The notes: generated by a model not told the origin, from the letters alone. Positions 25,835 through 36,024 are shown, counted from the first letter of the stretch. The stretch: DNA of 64,000 nt from Pedobacter sp. Bi126 (GCF_918698245.1 NZ_CAKKMS010000004.1:310001-374000), one strand, 5' to 3'. Translations and numbers: made by a program.

Positions 25835-27664
25835 ATGTTTAACAAAAAATCAATTTTAAGTTTAGTTTTACTACTAACGTGTATTATGGCAGCGAAGGCG
25901 CAGGTAAAAATAGGCTTTGAGGTTTCTTTTAAAGAACCACAGGCACACTATGCTGAAGTTCAGATGAATATTTCTGGCTTGGCAAAAGATTATGTAGATG
26001 TAAAAATGCCTGTTTGGACACCTGGTTCTTACTTGGTTCGTGAGTTTGAAAAAAGTGTAGAAGAATTTAAGGCTACTGCAGCAGGTAAAGCCGTAAAAGT
26101 TGAAAAAGTAAGGAAAAACACCTGGAGAATTTTCTCAGCCAAGGCTGCCAATATCCAGATCAACTACCGTGTTTATGCATTCGAAATCTCGGTGCGTACA
26201 CCTTTTATCGACGAATCCCACGCTTTCTTATCTCCAACAGGGATTTTTATGCATCCTGATGGCATGATCAAATCGCCAAACACTGTAAAAATTATTCCTT
26301 TTAATACCTGGAGTAAAGTTTCTACTGGTTTAACACCTGTTGCTGGAGCGCAATTCACCTATAAAGCTACCGATTTTGATATTCTTTACGATAGCCCTAT
26401 TGAAGTGGGTAATCAGGATATTTTCGAATTTACAGCTGCTGGTGTTCGCCATGAAGTAGCCATGTACGGCGGTGGTAATTACGATAAAGAGAAACTGAAA
26501 GTAGATATGGCTAAAATTGTAGAAAAAGAAACTGCAGTTTATGGCGAAAACCCTAATAAATATTACCTCTTCATTGTTCATAATTTCTTGAAAGGTGGAG
26601 GAGGTTTAGAGCATTTAAACTCTACCACTTTAGGCGCTACAAGAAATGCCTACAATACTGCCGAAGGTTATAAAGGCTTTTTAGGCCTGGTTGCACATGA
26701 GTATCACCATCTTTGGAATGTTAAGCGCCTACGCCCGGTAGCATTAGGCCCTTTTGATTATGACAACGAAAATTACACCACAAACCTTTGGGTAGCTGAA
26801 GGATTTACATCGTATTACGAAAATAAATATTTGCACAGAGCAGGTTTTACAGATGTAAACGAATTTTTGAATGATCTGGCCAGCGGTGTTGGTACAGTAT
26901 TAAATACCCCTGGTGCTAAATATCAGTCAGCTGCTTCATCTAGTTATGATGCATGGATTATTGGCTACCGTCCGAATGAGAATTCAAAAAACAATTCCAT
27001 CTCTTACTACAATAAAGGAGAAGTGATCGGTATTTTGATGGATCTCGAAATCATTAACGCTACCAAAGGTGCTAAAAGTTTAGATGATGTAATGAAAGCC
27101 ATGTATTTGCAGTGCAAAACTTTAAAACGCGGCTATACCGATGCAGAGTTTAAAGCAATGGTTGAAAAGATATCAGGAATTAGCTTTACTAACTTTTGGG
27201 CAAAGTATGTTAATGGTGTAGATGATGTAGACTATGTAAAATATTTCGCATATGCCGGTGTTGATGTTTCTACAGAAAATGCAACGCCTGGTAAACCGGT
27301 TAGTGGTGCAGCAGTTCAGTTGGCTACTAAAGGTTTAGAAGTAACTTCGGTTACCAGAAACTCAGCAGCTTGGGTAAGTGGTTTAAATGTTAACGATGTA
27401 ATTGTACTGATTGATGGCTCATCATTAAGTGATGTACTGAAAAATGTGAAGTTAAAAGAACCGAAATTTTCTTTAGATATTTTACCCATCATTACCGATA
27501 AAAAAATTGGCGATCAGCTAACGGTTAAAGTAATCCGCGATGGACTTGAAAAAGAAATTTCTTTAAGCTTGAAAGAAAATCCAAATGTACGTTTAAAAGC
27601 AACCGTAAACGAAAATGCAACACCAGCTCAAAAAGCAGTGTTAAAAAAATGGACAGGCGTTTAG
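25835..27664 (+). CDS. M61 family (glycyl aminopeptidase-like) metallopeptidase with PDZ domain
   Basis: 609 residues from the ATG at 25835, chosen for its signal peptide (MFNKKSILSLVLLLTCIMAAKAQ) and because the promoter box at 25803 lies inside the longer frame. N-terminal beta domain with MPVWTPGSYLVREFEK; catalytic zinc site VAHEYHHLWNVKRLRP at about residue 287 with the third ligand Glu in LWVAEGFTSYYE; C-terminal PDZ domain (about 500-585, GLEVTSVTRNSAAWVSGLNVND). A secreted or periplasmic aminopeptidase. It is monocistronic and ends in a strong terminator. Confidence 0.93.
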   Translation: MFNKKSILSLVLLLTCIMAAKAQVKIGFEVSFKEPQAHYAEVQMNISGLAKDYVDVKMPVWTPGSYLVREFEKSVEEFKATAAGKAVKVEKVRKNTWRIFSAKAANIQINYRVYAFEISVRTPFIDESHAFLSPTGIFMHPDGMIKSPNTVKIIPFNTWSKVSTGLTPVAGAQFTYKATDFDILYDSPIEVGNQDIFEFTAAGVRHEVAMYGGGNYDKEKLKVDMAKIVEKETAVYGENPNKYYLFIVHNFLKGGGGLEHLNSTTLGATRNAYNTAEGYKGFLGLVAHEYHHLWNVKRLRPVALGPFDYDNENYTTNLWVAEGFTSYYENKYLHRAGFTDVNEFLNDLASGVGTVLNTPGAKYQSAASSSYDAWIIGYRPNENSKNNSISYYNKGEVIGILMDLEIINATKGAKSLDDVMKAMYLQCKTLKRGYTDAEFKAMVEKISGISFTNFWAKYVNGVDDVDYVKYFAYAGVDVSTENATPGKPVSGAAVQLATKGLEVTSVTRNSAAWVSGLNVNDVIVLIDGSSLSDVLKNVKLKEPKFSLDILPIITDKKIGDQLTVKVIRDGLEKEISLSLKENPNVRLKATVNENATPAQKAVLKKWTGV

Positions 27665-27707
27665 TCAGTTCACAGTTAAAAGTTTTCAATTTTCAGTTCA
27701 ATAAAAA

Positions 27708-27739
27708 ATCCCGTAAGAATTCATCTTACGGGATTTTTT
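27708..27739. terminator. Strong bidirectional rho-independent terminator
   Basis: ATCCCGTAAGA / TCTTACGGGAT perfect 11-bp stem with loop ATTCA, flanked by an A-run before and a T-run after, so it can stop both the M61 transcript and minus-strand transcripts from the barrel-protein gene. Confidence 0.9.
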
Positions 27740-27802
27740 ATGCCTTTACACTTTTGCTTTAGGCTTTCATCTTTAGGCTTTGGACTTTTAGCTTTAGTCT
27801 TT

Positions 27803-27829
27803 CAACGCTCAGCGCCAAACGCCCTCCGC
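27803..27829. repeat. GCGTTTGG-type short intergenic repeat
   Basis: On the minus strand this reads GCGGAGGGCGTTTGGCGCTG. Related words (AAGCGTTTGGAGC...GGCGTTT/CGTTTGGCG) occur at 58474-58501 and 63861-63882. A dispersed short repeat of unknown function. Confidence 0.4.
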
Positions 27830-28294
27830 TTAAAAAGTATATCTAAAACCTAGGCCAAATCTTCCAGCGTTAAAATCGCTATCGTTGTCGCCAATGTAAA
27901 GTCTTGGTCTCCAGTCTAAAGCCAATGCCAATGGTGCGCCAGAGAATTTATAATCTAAACCAACCATCGGAACCAGGTAAAAACTAGAACCACCATCATA
28001 CAATTGAATCGACGGACCACCACCTAAATACCAGTCTAAACCTTTTGCACCAGGGATAGATGAATTGTATTGAAGAAATCCCTGAATAATAGTAGAGTTT
28101 CCACCAAATAAAACTTCACCTTGAAGTGCAGCTTTAGGGCTGAAGTGATGTCTAACTGAAGGACCAACCAGTGTAGCGCCATCACCAAAGTCAATACCTA
28201 AACCTAGTCCGGTTTTATAGTTTTGGGCTTTAACGTTTGTTGTAGTAAGGGCAAACAATGCAATGCATCCTAAAATTGTAAATAACTTTTTCAT
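27830..28294 (-). CDS. Small outer-membrane beta-barrel protein
   Basis: 154 residues with signal peptide ending VKAQ. The rest is beta-rich with alternating hydrophobic residues, GLGLGIDFGDGATLVGPSVRHHF, GLDWYLGGGPSIQLYDGG and a C-terminal aromatic FGLGFRYTF, the usual outer-membrane barrel ending. Length fits an eight-stranded barrel. Single gene on the minus strand facing the M61 gene with a shared terminator. Specific function unknown. Confidence 0.85.
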   Translation of the reverse strand: MKKLFTILGCIALFALTTTNVKAQNYKTGLGLGIDFGDGATLVGPSVRHHFSPKAALQGEVLFGGNSTIIQGFLQYNSSIPGAKGLDWYLGGGPSIQLYDGGSSFYLVPMVGLDYKFSGAPLALALDWRPRLYIGDNDSDFNAGRFGLGFRYTF

Positions 28295-28505
28295 AATTTA
28301 AATGTTTTGTAAATAATTATCTGCCTAACAACTTTAATGCCGTTTCTGTTTTTTTGGTAAAAATCCATCAGGATAAAAAACAATGCTTGCATAGTAATTT
28401 TGTAATCACTAAGTTTATTTAAATATTTTTTACGAAAAGTAAATACAGCGTTTTATTAACTACGAGGTATTATTTTTATTAAAAAGGCATATAGATGTTA
28501 ATCTT

Positions 28506-28513
28506 TATGTTTG
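28506..28513 (+). promoter_or_regulatory. -7 box for the acyl-CoA ligase gene
   Basis: TATGTTTG matches TAnnTTTG exactly, 34 bases before the ATG; no clear -33 element. Confidence 0.5.
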
Positions 28514-28547
28514 ATTTTTTAACTTAACCAAATAATAAACAATTCAT

Positions 28548-30317
28548 ATGGCGGCAGAAATTAAACGGGTTTTTGATCTTTTGAAATATAGCCTCGAAAA
28601 TCCAAAGCAAGAATTCATCAGCGGAAAAATTAACGGAAAATGGATAAATTATAGTACAGCCGATTTTTGTACAGCCGTAGATAACCTAAGCCGCGGATTA
28701 ATTAAACAAGGCATAGGCAAAGGAGGCAGGGTTGCTGTAATGTCGCATAACCGACCTGAGTGGAATATTGCCGATTTCGCAGCCAACCAGATCGGTGCCT
28801 ATCAGATTCCTTTATATCCAACCCTGGCCGAGCACGATATCCAGTTTATCTTAAAAGATGCAGAAATCGCCATTATATTTGTAGCCGACGAAGATTTGTA
28901 TAAAAAAATTAAACCTTGTGCCGATGCAATTAACCCAGCCATTAAGATTTATAGTTTTAAAGAAATTACAGAAACCGAAAACTGGAATACATTAATTGAA
29001 TTGGGCAAAGCGAGTACAGATATTGATTTAGAAGAATATCGCGCTACAGTTGCCCCCGAGGATGTATTAACCCTAATTTATACATCCGGCACTACAGGTA
29101 CGCCAAAAGGTGTAATGCTAACGCATCATAACTTGGTGGCAAATTTTGTTAACTCGGCTGTGGTGATACCCGAAGGCGTTAAAAAAGGGTTAAGCTTTTT
29201 GCCACTTTCGCATATTTTCGAGCGGATGATCATTTATCTATATCTATTTAATTATACAGGAGTTTATTATGCCGAAAGCATGGAAACCATTGTTGCTGAT
29301 ATTCAGCATGTAAAACCCAATGTATTCTCTACCGTTCCAAGGCTTCTCGAAAAAGTGTACGATAAGATAATGGAAAAGGGAAAAGCATTAACAGGGATTA
29401 AAAAAGGAATTTTCTTCTGGTCGGTAGCTTTAGCCGAAAAGTATACAATTGATGCGGGGGGCTGGTATAATTTCAAGCTTGGGATAGCCCGTAAACTGGT
29501 TTTCAAAAAATGGCAGGAAGCTTTAGGGGGCGAAATCGTAGTGATTGTATCAGGCGGAGCAGCGCTAAATCCGCGTTTGGCCAGAATTTTCTGGGCCGCG
29601 GGTATGCCTGTTTTTGAAGGATACGGACTAACCGAAACTTCACCCGTAATTACCGTTAACCATTTCGGAGGAACCATGTTCGGCACCGTTGGTGAAGTAA
29701 TTAAAGGTGTGGAAGTTAAAATAGCACAGGATGGCGAAGTTTTAACTCGTGGGCACCAGGTAATGAAAGGTTATTACAACCGACCTGATTTAACAGATGA
29801 GGCGGTAGATAATGAGGGATGGTTCCATACCGGAGATATTGGAGAACTGGTTGATGGTCGCTTTTTAAAAATTACCGACCGTAAAAAAGAAATGTTTAAA
29901 ACAGCAGGCGGTAAATACGTTGCCCCACAAATGCTGGAGAATAAATATAAAGAATCAATTTTTATCGAACAGATTATGGTTTTAGGCGAAAATCGAAAGT
30001 TCCCTTCTGCACTGATTGTTCCAAATTTCGAAACCTTAAAAACCTGGGCTGGAAGAAAAGGCATTACTTTTACCTCGAACGAAGAGATTATTAAAAACGA
30101 ACAGGTACTCACTAAATATAACGAGGTTATCGAAGCGGCAAATGTAGGTTTTGGTAAATGGGAACAGGTAAAAAGATTTGCGCTGTTACCAAAAGAGTGG
30201 AGCATAGATGGCGGTGAGCTTACCCCAAAATTAAGTTTGAAAAGAAAAGTGATTACCGAGAAAAATAATCAGGTAATCGAAAAAATATATAAAGATGCGG
30301 AAGGTTATAAACCATAG
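28548..30317 (+). CDS. AMP-dependent long-chain fatty acid--CoA ligase
   Basis: 589 residues, typical for Bacteroidota long-chain acyl-CoA synthetases (ATP + fatty acid + CoA to acyl-CoA + AMP + PPi). Motifs: P-loop-like LIYTSGTTGTPKGVMLTHHN, FLPLSHIFERM, GYGLTETSPVI, and WFHTGDIGELVDGRFLKITD followed by RKKEMFKTAGGKYVAP with the catalytic hinge region. It has its own promoter box and feeds the beta-oxidation genes encoded at 49-55 kb. A decayed copy of its last about 30 codons lies at 31818-31912, after the TlpA-like gene. Confidence 0.95.
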   Translation: MAAEIKRVFDLLKYSLENPKQEFISGKINGKWINYSTADFCTAVDNLSRGLIKQGIGKGGRVAVMSHNRPEWNIADFAANQIGAYQIPLYPTLAEHDIQFILKDAEIAIIFVADEDLYKKIKPCADAINPAIKIYSFKEITETENWNTLIELGKASTDIDLEEYRATVAPEDVLTLIYTSGTTGTPKGVMLTHHNLVANFVNSAVVIPEGVKKGLSFLPLSHIFERMIIYLYLFNYTGVYYAESMETIVADIQHVKPNVFSTVPRLLEKVYDKIMEKGKALTGIKKGIFFWSVALAEKYTIDAGGWYNFKLGIARKLVFKKWQEALGGEIVVIVSGGAALNPRLARIFWAAGMPVFEGYGLTETSPVITVNHFGGTMFGTVGEVIKGVEVKIAQDGEVLTRGHQVMKGYYNRPDLTDEAVDNEGWFHTGDIGELVDGRFLKITDRKKEMFKTAGGKYVAPQMLENKYKESIFIEQIMVLGENRKFPSALIVPNFETLKTWAGRKGITFTSNEEIIKNEQVLTKYNEVIEAANVGFGKWEQVKRFALLPKEWSIDGGELTPKLSLKRKVITEKNNQVIEKIYKDAEGYKP

Positions 30318-30370
30318 AAAGATTTCCAAGTAAGGATTGGTGAAAAAATAGCCTTAATAACAGCCAAATT

Positions 30371-31792
30371 ATGAAAAGGATAATTTTATTTATTTTACTA
30401 ATTACAGGTGCAATAAATTCTTTTGCGCAAGAAGCAAAACTTAATATTAAAAGTTTAAATGCTAAAAATAATACGGTAATTATCCAAATTCCTGTGGATG
30501 ATACATGGTTTTATCCTGCCAAAAAAGAGATTAAATTTGGTGATGATAGTACAGTAAACTATTCTTTAAAGATTAATAAACTTGCTTGGTTAAGAATTAA
30601 CAATAATACAGTATTAATAGAGCCAGGTACTACGAATTTAGTTTTCGATAAAGGTATTTTGGTACAGAGCGATAAAAATAAGGAAGGCATGTTACTTTTT
30701 AACAGGAGGAATGCCGATTTTTATCAATACAGAGCCAGAGATTATTATAAGAAAGATAGCACTGTAGCTGGTTTGTATCAATTGCTAGAAAATGATAAGA
30801 GTGAAGCCCTAAAGCCTTATACTGAGCTATTTTCTAAACAAAAGATTTCCACAAACTATTATAACGAAATAAAAAGGTATTTTTCAACTGAACAGATAAT
30901 TTTGCAAGCTGCTATCCCAATGATAGTTTTAAGCACAAAGCAAAAAATAAATAACGATTTGGATAAAATGTGGGCAGATGCCTATGAAAAGTATTCAATG
31001 AACAATCTTCAGGATGCTTTTTACCCAGATTTTTATTACCACGCCAAGTATTACGCAAATACTTATCTCAATTACTACATCCCGCTAAAAAAAGGAGCTG
31101 AATTGCCCAAAAAAGATGAGAATACTGGCTTTAAAATTATATATAAAACCTTCGAAGATAATTTTACAGGCAAAATGAAAGAGTTTTTGCTGGCTACTTT
31201 TCTATATGATGAGATGTTACAAAATAGATATCAGAAAGTATTGGTCGATTTGTTCGATTCATTTAAAACCAGTTACCCTAAAAGTAATTTTACACCATAT
31301 TTGCAACCAATGGCCAGTAAGATTATAGCTTACCACAACGAAGTAAAAAAGGATTTTGAACCTGAGCAAAAAATATTGGCCAACTACGATAAAGTAAATA
31401 GCCTGGATAGTTTAATCGGCCAATTTAAAGACAAAACGGTATTTGTTGATATTTGGGCAACCTGGTGTGGGCCATGTAAAGAAGAATTTAAATATAGTAA
31501 GGATCTGGAGAAATTTCTCAAAGCAAAACAGGTTGACATGCTTTTTATCTCCATTGATAAAGATGATGCAGCGCAGCAATGGAAGGAGATGATAAAATAT
31601 TTTAAACTTTCTGGCAATCATATTCGAACTAATCAAGCCCTGAGAAAAGATTTGAGCGATAAATTGGGAAAAAACGGGAGCTATGGAATACCCCGTTATT
31701 TAATTATTAAAAATGGGAAATTAGTAGTTGACAATGCTTTAAGGCCAAGTGATAAAGAAAAACTATATGCACAAATTGGTAAATATTTATAG
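30371..31792 (+). CDS. TlpA-like secreted thioredoxin-fold protein
   Basis: 473 residues, signal peptide MKRIILFILLITGAINSFAQ. A long N-terminal part with no clear family (about 20-345) is followed by a thioredoxin-fold domain with VFVDIWATWCGPCKEEF, active CxxC at about residues 366-369, FISIDKD and the cis-Pro in GIPRYLIIKNGK. TlpA/ResA-like proteins reduce periplasmic disulfides. It sits between the acyl-CoA ligase and a decayed copy of the ligase's 3' end, suggesting it became located here through a duplication or insertion event. It is AT-richer than its neighbours. Confidence 0.9.
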   Translation: MKRIILFILLITGAINSFAQEAKLNIKSLNAKNNTVIIQIPVDDTWFYPAKKEIKFGDDSTVNYSLKINKLAWLRINNNTVLIEPGTTNLVFDKGILVQSDKNKEGMLLFNRRNADFYQYRARDYYKKDSTVAGLYQLLENDKSEALKPYTELFSKQKISTNYYNEIKRYFSTEQIILQAAIPMIVLSTKQKINNDLDKMWADAYEKYSMNNLQDAFYPDFYYHAKYYANTYLNYYIPLKKGAELPKKDENTGFKIIYKTFEDNFTGKMKEFLLATFLYDEMLQNRYQKVLVDLFDSFKTSYPKSNFTPYLQPMASKIIAYHNEVKKDFEPEQKILANYDKVNSLDSLIGQFKDKTVFVDIWATWCGPCKEEFKYSKDLEKFLKAKQVDMLFISIDKDDAAQQWKEMIKYFKLSGNHIRTNQALRKDLSDKLGKNGSYGIPRYLIIKNGKLVVDNALRPSDKEKLYAQIGKYL

Positions 31793-31817
31793 CTGCCAGA
31801 AGGAAGTGTTTTTCTAT

Positions 31818-31912
31818 CCGAAATTAAAATTAAAAAAAGTGATTACTTAGAAAATAATTGGGTAATCGAGAAAATATATAAAGATGCAGAGAACTATAAA
31901 GCACCTCAATAA
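31818..31912 (+). pseudogene. Decayed copy of the acyl-CoA ligase 3' end
   Basis: Aligns by eye with the last about 93 bases of the ligase gene (30225-30317), at roughly four of five positions including AAAATATATAAAGATGC. It has an in-frame stop (TAG at 31848) where the ligase has GAG, and a one-base deletion shortly after. Only this C-terminal remnant (PKLKLK... then ...VIEKIYKDAENYKAPQ in a shifted frame) remains. Its end overlaps the first codons of the gamma-glutamyltransferase gene in another frame. Confidence 0.8.
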
Positions 31913-33605
31913 CATTAAAAAATCGTTGATATACCTAAGTATTGTGCTGTTATTGGCTGGTTGCGTAACCGGACAATTGGGTAAAAACAATAGTGGTGAA
32001 TATAAAAATGGGATGGTGGTCTCTGCCCATCCGGAAGCATCGCAAGTAGGTATAGATATTTTAAAAAAGGGTGGGAATGCGGTTGATGCAGCTGTTGCTG
32101 TTCAATTTGCACTTGCTGTGGTTTATCCAAACGCGGGAAATATAGGTGGGGGTGGTTTTATGGTGTACCGTGGCGCAAACGGCGAAATAAATACCTTAGA
32201 TTTTAGAGAAAAAGCAGCTGCGGCAGCCAGCAGAGATATGTATCTCGATTCTGCCGGCAATCCAATTGTAGATAAAAGTTTATACGGACATTTAGCCGCC
32301 GGCGTACCAGGATCAGTAGATGGTATGGTAGAGGCACACAAAAAATATGGAAAGCTTTCTTGGGCACAGGTATTGCAGCCGGCAATAAATTTGGCGCAAG
32401 ATGGTTTCAAAATTACTAAGCGGCAGGCAAGCGAATTGAATGGTTTGCATAGAAAGTTTATGGATTTTAATCCCGATGGAACGGCCTTCGTAAATTTAGA
32501 AAGTACCTGGCAGGAAAATGATCTTCTGGTTCAAAAAGAGCTTGGCAATACGCTAAAACTGATCCAGAAAAAAGGTAGGGAAGGTTTTTATGAAGGTGCT
32601 GTAGCCGATTCGCTTGTGGCTGAAATGCAGCGGGGCCATGGACTTATTACAAAAGAAGATTTAAAAAATTATCACGCTACCTGGCGTAAACCCATAACAG
32701 GCAACTATAGAGGCTATAAAATTATTACCATGCCGCCAACTTCAAGTGGAGGTATTGCCCTGATTCAATTGCTGCAAAGTGTAGAAAATTTTCCATTAAA
32801 AAAGTGGGGGCATAATGCAGACTCTACAGTTCAGGTAATTGTAGAAGCCGAAAGAAGAGTATATGCCGATCGGGCAACACATTTAGGCGACCCTGATTTT
32901 TATACTGTTCCGCAACAGCAAATGTTGAGCGCCGACTATAATAAAAAGCGTATGGCAAACTTTAACTGGGCAGCAGCAACACCAAGCAGTGCTGTTTTGG
33001 CCGGCGAAATAAAAGGGGCAGAGCACGAAGAGACCACACATTTCTCTATTGTAGACCGCCATGGAAATGCTGTTTCGATTACCACTACCTTAAATGGTTC
33101 TTACGGATCGTTAGTTGCTGTAAAAGGAGCCGGGTTTCTGTTGAATAACGAAATGGACGACTTTTCTGTCAAACCTGGCGCACCGAATATGTATGGTTTA
33201 GTGGGTGGCGAAGCCAATGCAATTGCACCCAATAAACGAATGTTAAGCTCTATGACCCCGAGTATTGTAGAGAAAGATGGAAAATTATTTATGGTGGTGG
33301 GTACCCCAGGCGGTTCAACCATCATCACATCCGTGTTTCAAACCATTATAAATGTAATCGATTTTGATATGTCGATGCAGTCGGCGGTAGCTGCTAAAAA
33401 GTTTCATCACCAATGGTTACCAGATGAAGTATATATAGAAAAAGATGCCATCGATAGTTTAACCCTAGAAAAATTAAAAGCAAAAGGCTATAAAATTGTA
33501 CCGAGAGGTGCGATTGGCAGGGTTGATGCCATCTTAAAAACTAAATGGGGCAATTATCAGGGCGGTGCCGACCCAAGGGGAGATGATAAGGCCATTGGCT
33601 GGTAG
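31884..33605 (+). CDS. ggt: Gamma-glutamyltransferase (lipoprotein signal)
   Basis: 573 residues. Starts MQRTIKHLNNIKK, hydrophobic stretch and lipobox LLLAGC, so probably lipid-anchored. Family motifs: GMVVSAHPEASQVGIDILKKGGNAVDAAVA, PNAGNIGGGGFMVYR, AAGVPGSVDGM, and the autoprocessing site HEETTHFSIVDRHGN with the catalytic Thr, then NNEMDDFSVKPGAPN. The precursor self-cleaves into two subunits and transfers or hydrolyses gamma-glutamyl groups, e.g. of glutathione. The start codon at 31884 lies inside the remnant of the ligase gene; no better in-frame ATG exists before the signal peptide. Confidence 0.93.
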   Translation: MQRTIKHLNNIKKSLIYLSIVLLLAGCVTGQLGKNNSGEYKNGMVVSAHPEASQVGIDILKKGGNAVDAAVAVQFALAVVYPNAGNIGGGGFMVYRGANGEINTLDFREKAAAAASRDMYLDSAGNPIVDKSLYGHLAAGVPGSVDGMVEAHKKYGKLSWAQVLQPAINLAQDGFKITKRQASELNGLHRKFMDFNPDGTAFVNLESTWQENDLLVQKELGNTLKLIQKKGREGFYEGAVADSLVAEMQRGHGLITKEDLKNYHATWRKPITGNYRGYKIITMPPTSSGGIALIQLLQSVENFPLKKWGHNADSTVQVIVEAERRVYADRATHLGDPDFYTVPQQQMLSADYNKKRMANFNWAAATPSSAVLAGEIKGAEHEETTHFSIVDRHGNAVSITTTLNGSYGSLVAVKGAGFLLNNEMDDFSVKPGAPNMYGLVGGEANAIAPNKRMLSSMTPSIVEKDGKLFMVVGTPGGSTIITSVFQTIINVIDFDMSMQSAVAAKKFHHQWLPDEVYIEKDAIDSLTLEKLKAKGYKIVPRGAIGRVDAILKTKWGNYQGGADPRGDDKAIGW

Positions 33606-33687
33606 CAATTTCTCACATCTATTTTTTATCTTAGCACTAGTCAATCTTTTGCAATTCAATTAGTTGTGTGGTTTAAAATTTAAAGAG

Positions 33688-36024
33688 ATGAAAAAGCGCA
33701 TATTTAATCATGCCCAAAATTACCCAGGTTTACCCCAGGTAGATTCGGCTATCTCTTTTGGCCCTTTTATCAAATACCTGCAACGAAAAATTAAAGAAGA
33801 ACGGACTGTAAAATCTACCCTTTATAGCAATGCCTTAAAAGAATTTAAAAAACAGGGAATTGATGAACAGGTTATCGCTATCGAAGATATTTATCAGCAC
33901 GAATTACTGCTGGAACATATGTATGCCTGTCTTTCGCCGGCACTTTTAACAGAAGACCATCAGGCCTGGGGGCTTTGTGCGCCAATGCAGCCCATTACTT
34001 TTTATGGAACGGAGCTGATGTACGAACTGCTTGAACATGAAGAAAAAGATCAGAATAGTTTTGTCGGGTCAAAAACGCTTGAGCAACATCAGCATGATCA
34101 CCTGCATTTTATCTATTCCTTCATTCTTAACGAATTATATGCATTTCATGTACCTTTAAAAGAAAAATACCATTCAGGCATCAATGCTGATACTGGCTTG
34201 CCAGGTTACTTCCATATTGGTGTAAATGCCAGTTTTATCGAAGTTAAGGCTAAGCAGCCATTGCCCGATCTTAGCTACCGTGAGTTACAACTATATTTGA
34301 CTGAAGAATCTGGATTGGATAAGCTACAGCAGGTGCTGCCATTAACTCTTTTTGAGCTTAGAGGTATTTCAGTACTTACCATTACCGATGTTACTGCCAA
34401 GCAGGCGGTAGAAAATATTAAAAGTATAAGATTGAGCCGTGTGCCAGGCAGTGAGGGTGTCGTTTATGGAGAGGTGATACAATCGCTTAAAGTGCTGGTG
34501 CAAAATGCCAATATCCAGTTCGATCTTTTTCCTTTCGTAAGGGTAAACAACAAAATGGTTTATGGGTATGTAAAAGGCGGAAGTGGTCTGTTGTTTTCGG
34601 TATGGGGTGAAGAAACTTTAAGTCCCGAAGCTTTTCGGCAGATTGCCGAAGGTTACGCTGCAAATCCGAATTCCTTTTATTCGCCCGATATCTGGGCCGA
34701 AAGCAAAGAGATGTTTCCCTGGTTAGACAGGTTTAGGGAGCTAAATGTAAAATCGATGGCGCTCCTACCTGTATTTCACAACCAGATATTGGTAGGTGTA
34801 CTAGGCATGCACACCTGGATTGGAGAAACTTTCGACGAAAAGAAAATTACTCTATTGGAGCCCGTTTTAGCGCCTATTGCTCAACTCTTACAAGTCTATA
34901 TCGATGAGTTTAATCTTGAGATTGAAAACATCATCAAAGAAAAATATACCTCTATCCAACCTGCTGTACAATGGAAGTTTAATGAAGCTGCCTGGCATCA
35001 CCTTTACAATAAGAAAAGGAATTTGCCACAGCGTAATGAGGATATTAGTTTTGCAGACGTTTACCCCTTTTATGGGGCAATAGATATTAGGAATTCTACT
35101 ACTGAACGCAATGTAGCCAGTAAGGCCGATCTGAATCTGCACCTGAGCCTGTTTCGTGAAACGCTGGAAGAGCTGAGCAAAACTTATAGCGATGCTTTGC
35201 TGGTGGAGATCATTTTTAACTGCAACAAGTGGAGTGATATTTTGCAGGGCGACGAGTTGAATACAACGGATGAAAACAGCCTCAATATTTTCCTTAAAGA
35301 AGAAACCAGCGATTACCTAAAGCTCATTTCCCAATCGCATCCTGATACCCAAAAGGTAATAGGTAAATATCTCGACCGCATTTCTGCGCCTCATGGCGAA
35401 GTGTATAAACACCGTCAGGCGCTAGAAACATCTATGCAGCTGATTAATACAGCCATTAACAATTATTTTGAAAGTGAACGCGAAAAACTGCAAGATTCTT
35501 ATCCCTGTTATTTCGAAAAATTCAGGACAGATGGTGTTGAATACGATATCTATATCGGGCAGTCTATCGCTCCTGATCGGATTTTTAATCACTTCCATCT
35601 TAAAAATCTACGGTTATGGCAACTATCATCAATGGCTGAGATTGCCAAAATGGTTCAGCAGCTCCAGCCCGATCTGGCCGTTAAGTTGGCCAGCACACAA
35701 CTTATCTTTATCCATAACCATCCAATAGACATTAGTTTTAGGATCGACGAGCGAAAGTTCGATGTAGAAGGCGCTTACAATATCAGGTATCAGATGATCA
35801 AAAAAAGGATCGATAAGATACTCATTCGCAATTCGCAGGAGCGCCTTACCCAGCCTGATAAACTGGCATTGATCTATTTCAATAAAAGAGATATCGACGA
35901 TTACCTGCCCTTTGTAAAATACCTGCAGGAAACTGGTGTATTGAAATCCGAAACCGAAGATCTTGATTTGGAAGATTTACAGGGACTAAGTGGATTAAAG
36001 GCATTGCGCTTAACCATTTTATAA
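33688..36024 (+). CDS. GAF domain-containing protein, 778 aa
   Basis: Start set at ATG 33688 (MKKRIFNHAQNYPGLPQVDS); a TTG-initiated version at 33664 would add eight residues. No signal peptide, so cytoplasmic. N-terminal helical region, a GAF-like middle segment (about residues 320-410, ending SMALLPVFHNQILVGVLGMHTW), and a long C-terminal region with DIRNSTTERNVASKADLNLHL, conserved in similar Bacteroidota proteins I recall only as GAF-containing. Ligand and output unknown. A degenerate copy of its last about 235 bases lies at 37888-38110, after the next gene. Confidence 0.75.
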   Translation: MKKRIFNHAQNYPGLPQVDSAISFGPFIKYLQRKIKEERTVKSTLYSNALKEFKKQGIDEQVIAIEDIYQHELLLEHMYACLSPALLTEDHQAWGLCAPMQPITFYGTELMYELLEHEEKDQNSFVGSKTLEQHQHDHLHFIYSFILNELYAFHVPLKEKYHSGINADTGLPGYFHIGVNASFIEVKAKQPLPDLSYRELQLYLTEESGLDKLQQVLPLTLFELRGISVLTITDVTAKQAVENIKSIRLSRVPGSEGVVYGEVIQSLKVLVQNANIQFDLFPFVRVNNKMVYGYVKGGSGLLFSVWGEETLSPEAFRQIAEGYAANPNSFYSPDIWAESKEMFPWLDRFRELNVKSMALLPVFHNQILVGVLGMHTWIGETFDEKKITLLEPVLAPIAQLLQVYIDEFNLEIENIIKEKYTSIQPAVQWKFNEAAWHHLYNKKRNLPQRNEDISFADVYPFYGAIDIRNSTTERNVASKADLNLHLSLFRETLEELSKTYSDALLVEIIFNCNKWSDILQGDELNTTDENSLNIFLKEETSDYLKLISQSHPDTQKVIGKYLDRISAPHGEVYKHRQALETSMQLINTAINNYFESEREKLQDSYPCYFEKFRTDGVEYDIYIGQSIAPDRIFNHFHLKNLRLWQLSSMAEIAKMVQQLQPDLAVKLASTQLIFIHNHPIDISFRIDERKFDVEGAYNIRYQMIKKRIDKILIRNSQERLTQPDKLALIYFNKRDIDDYLPFVKYLQETGVLKSETEDLDLEDLQGLSGLKALRLTIL

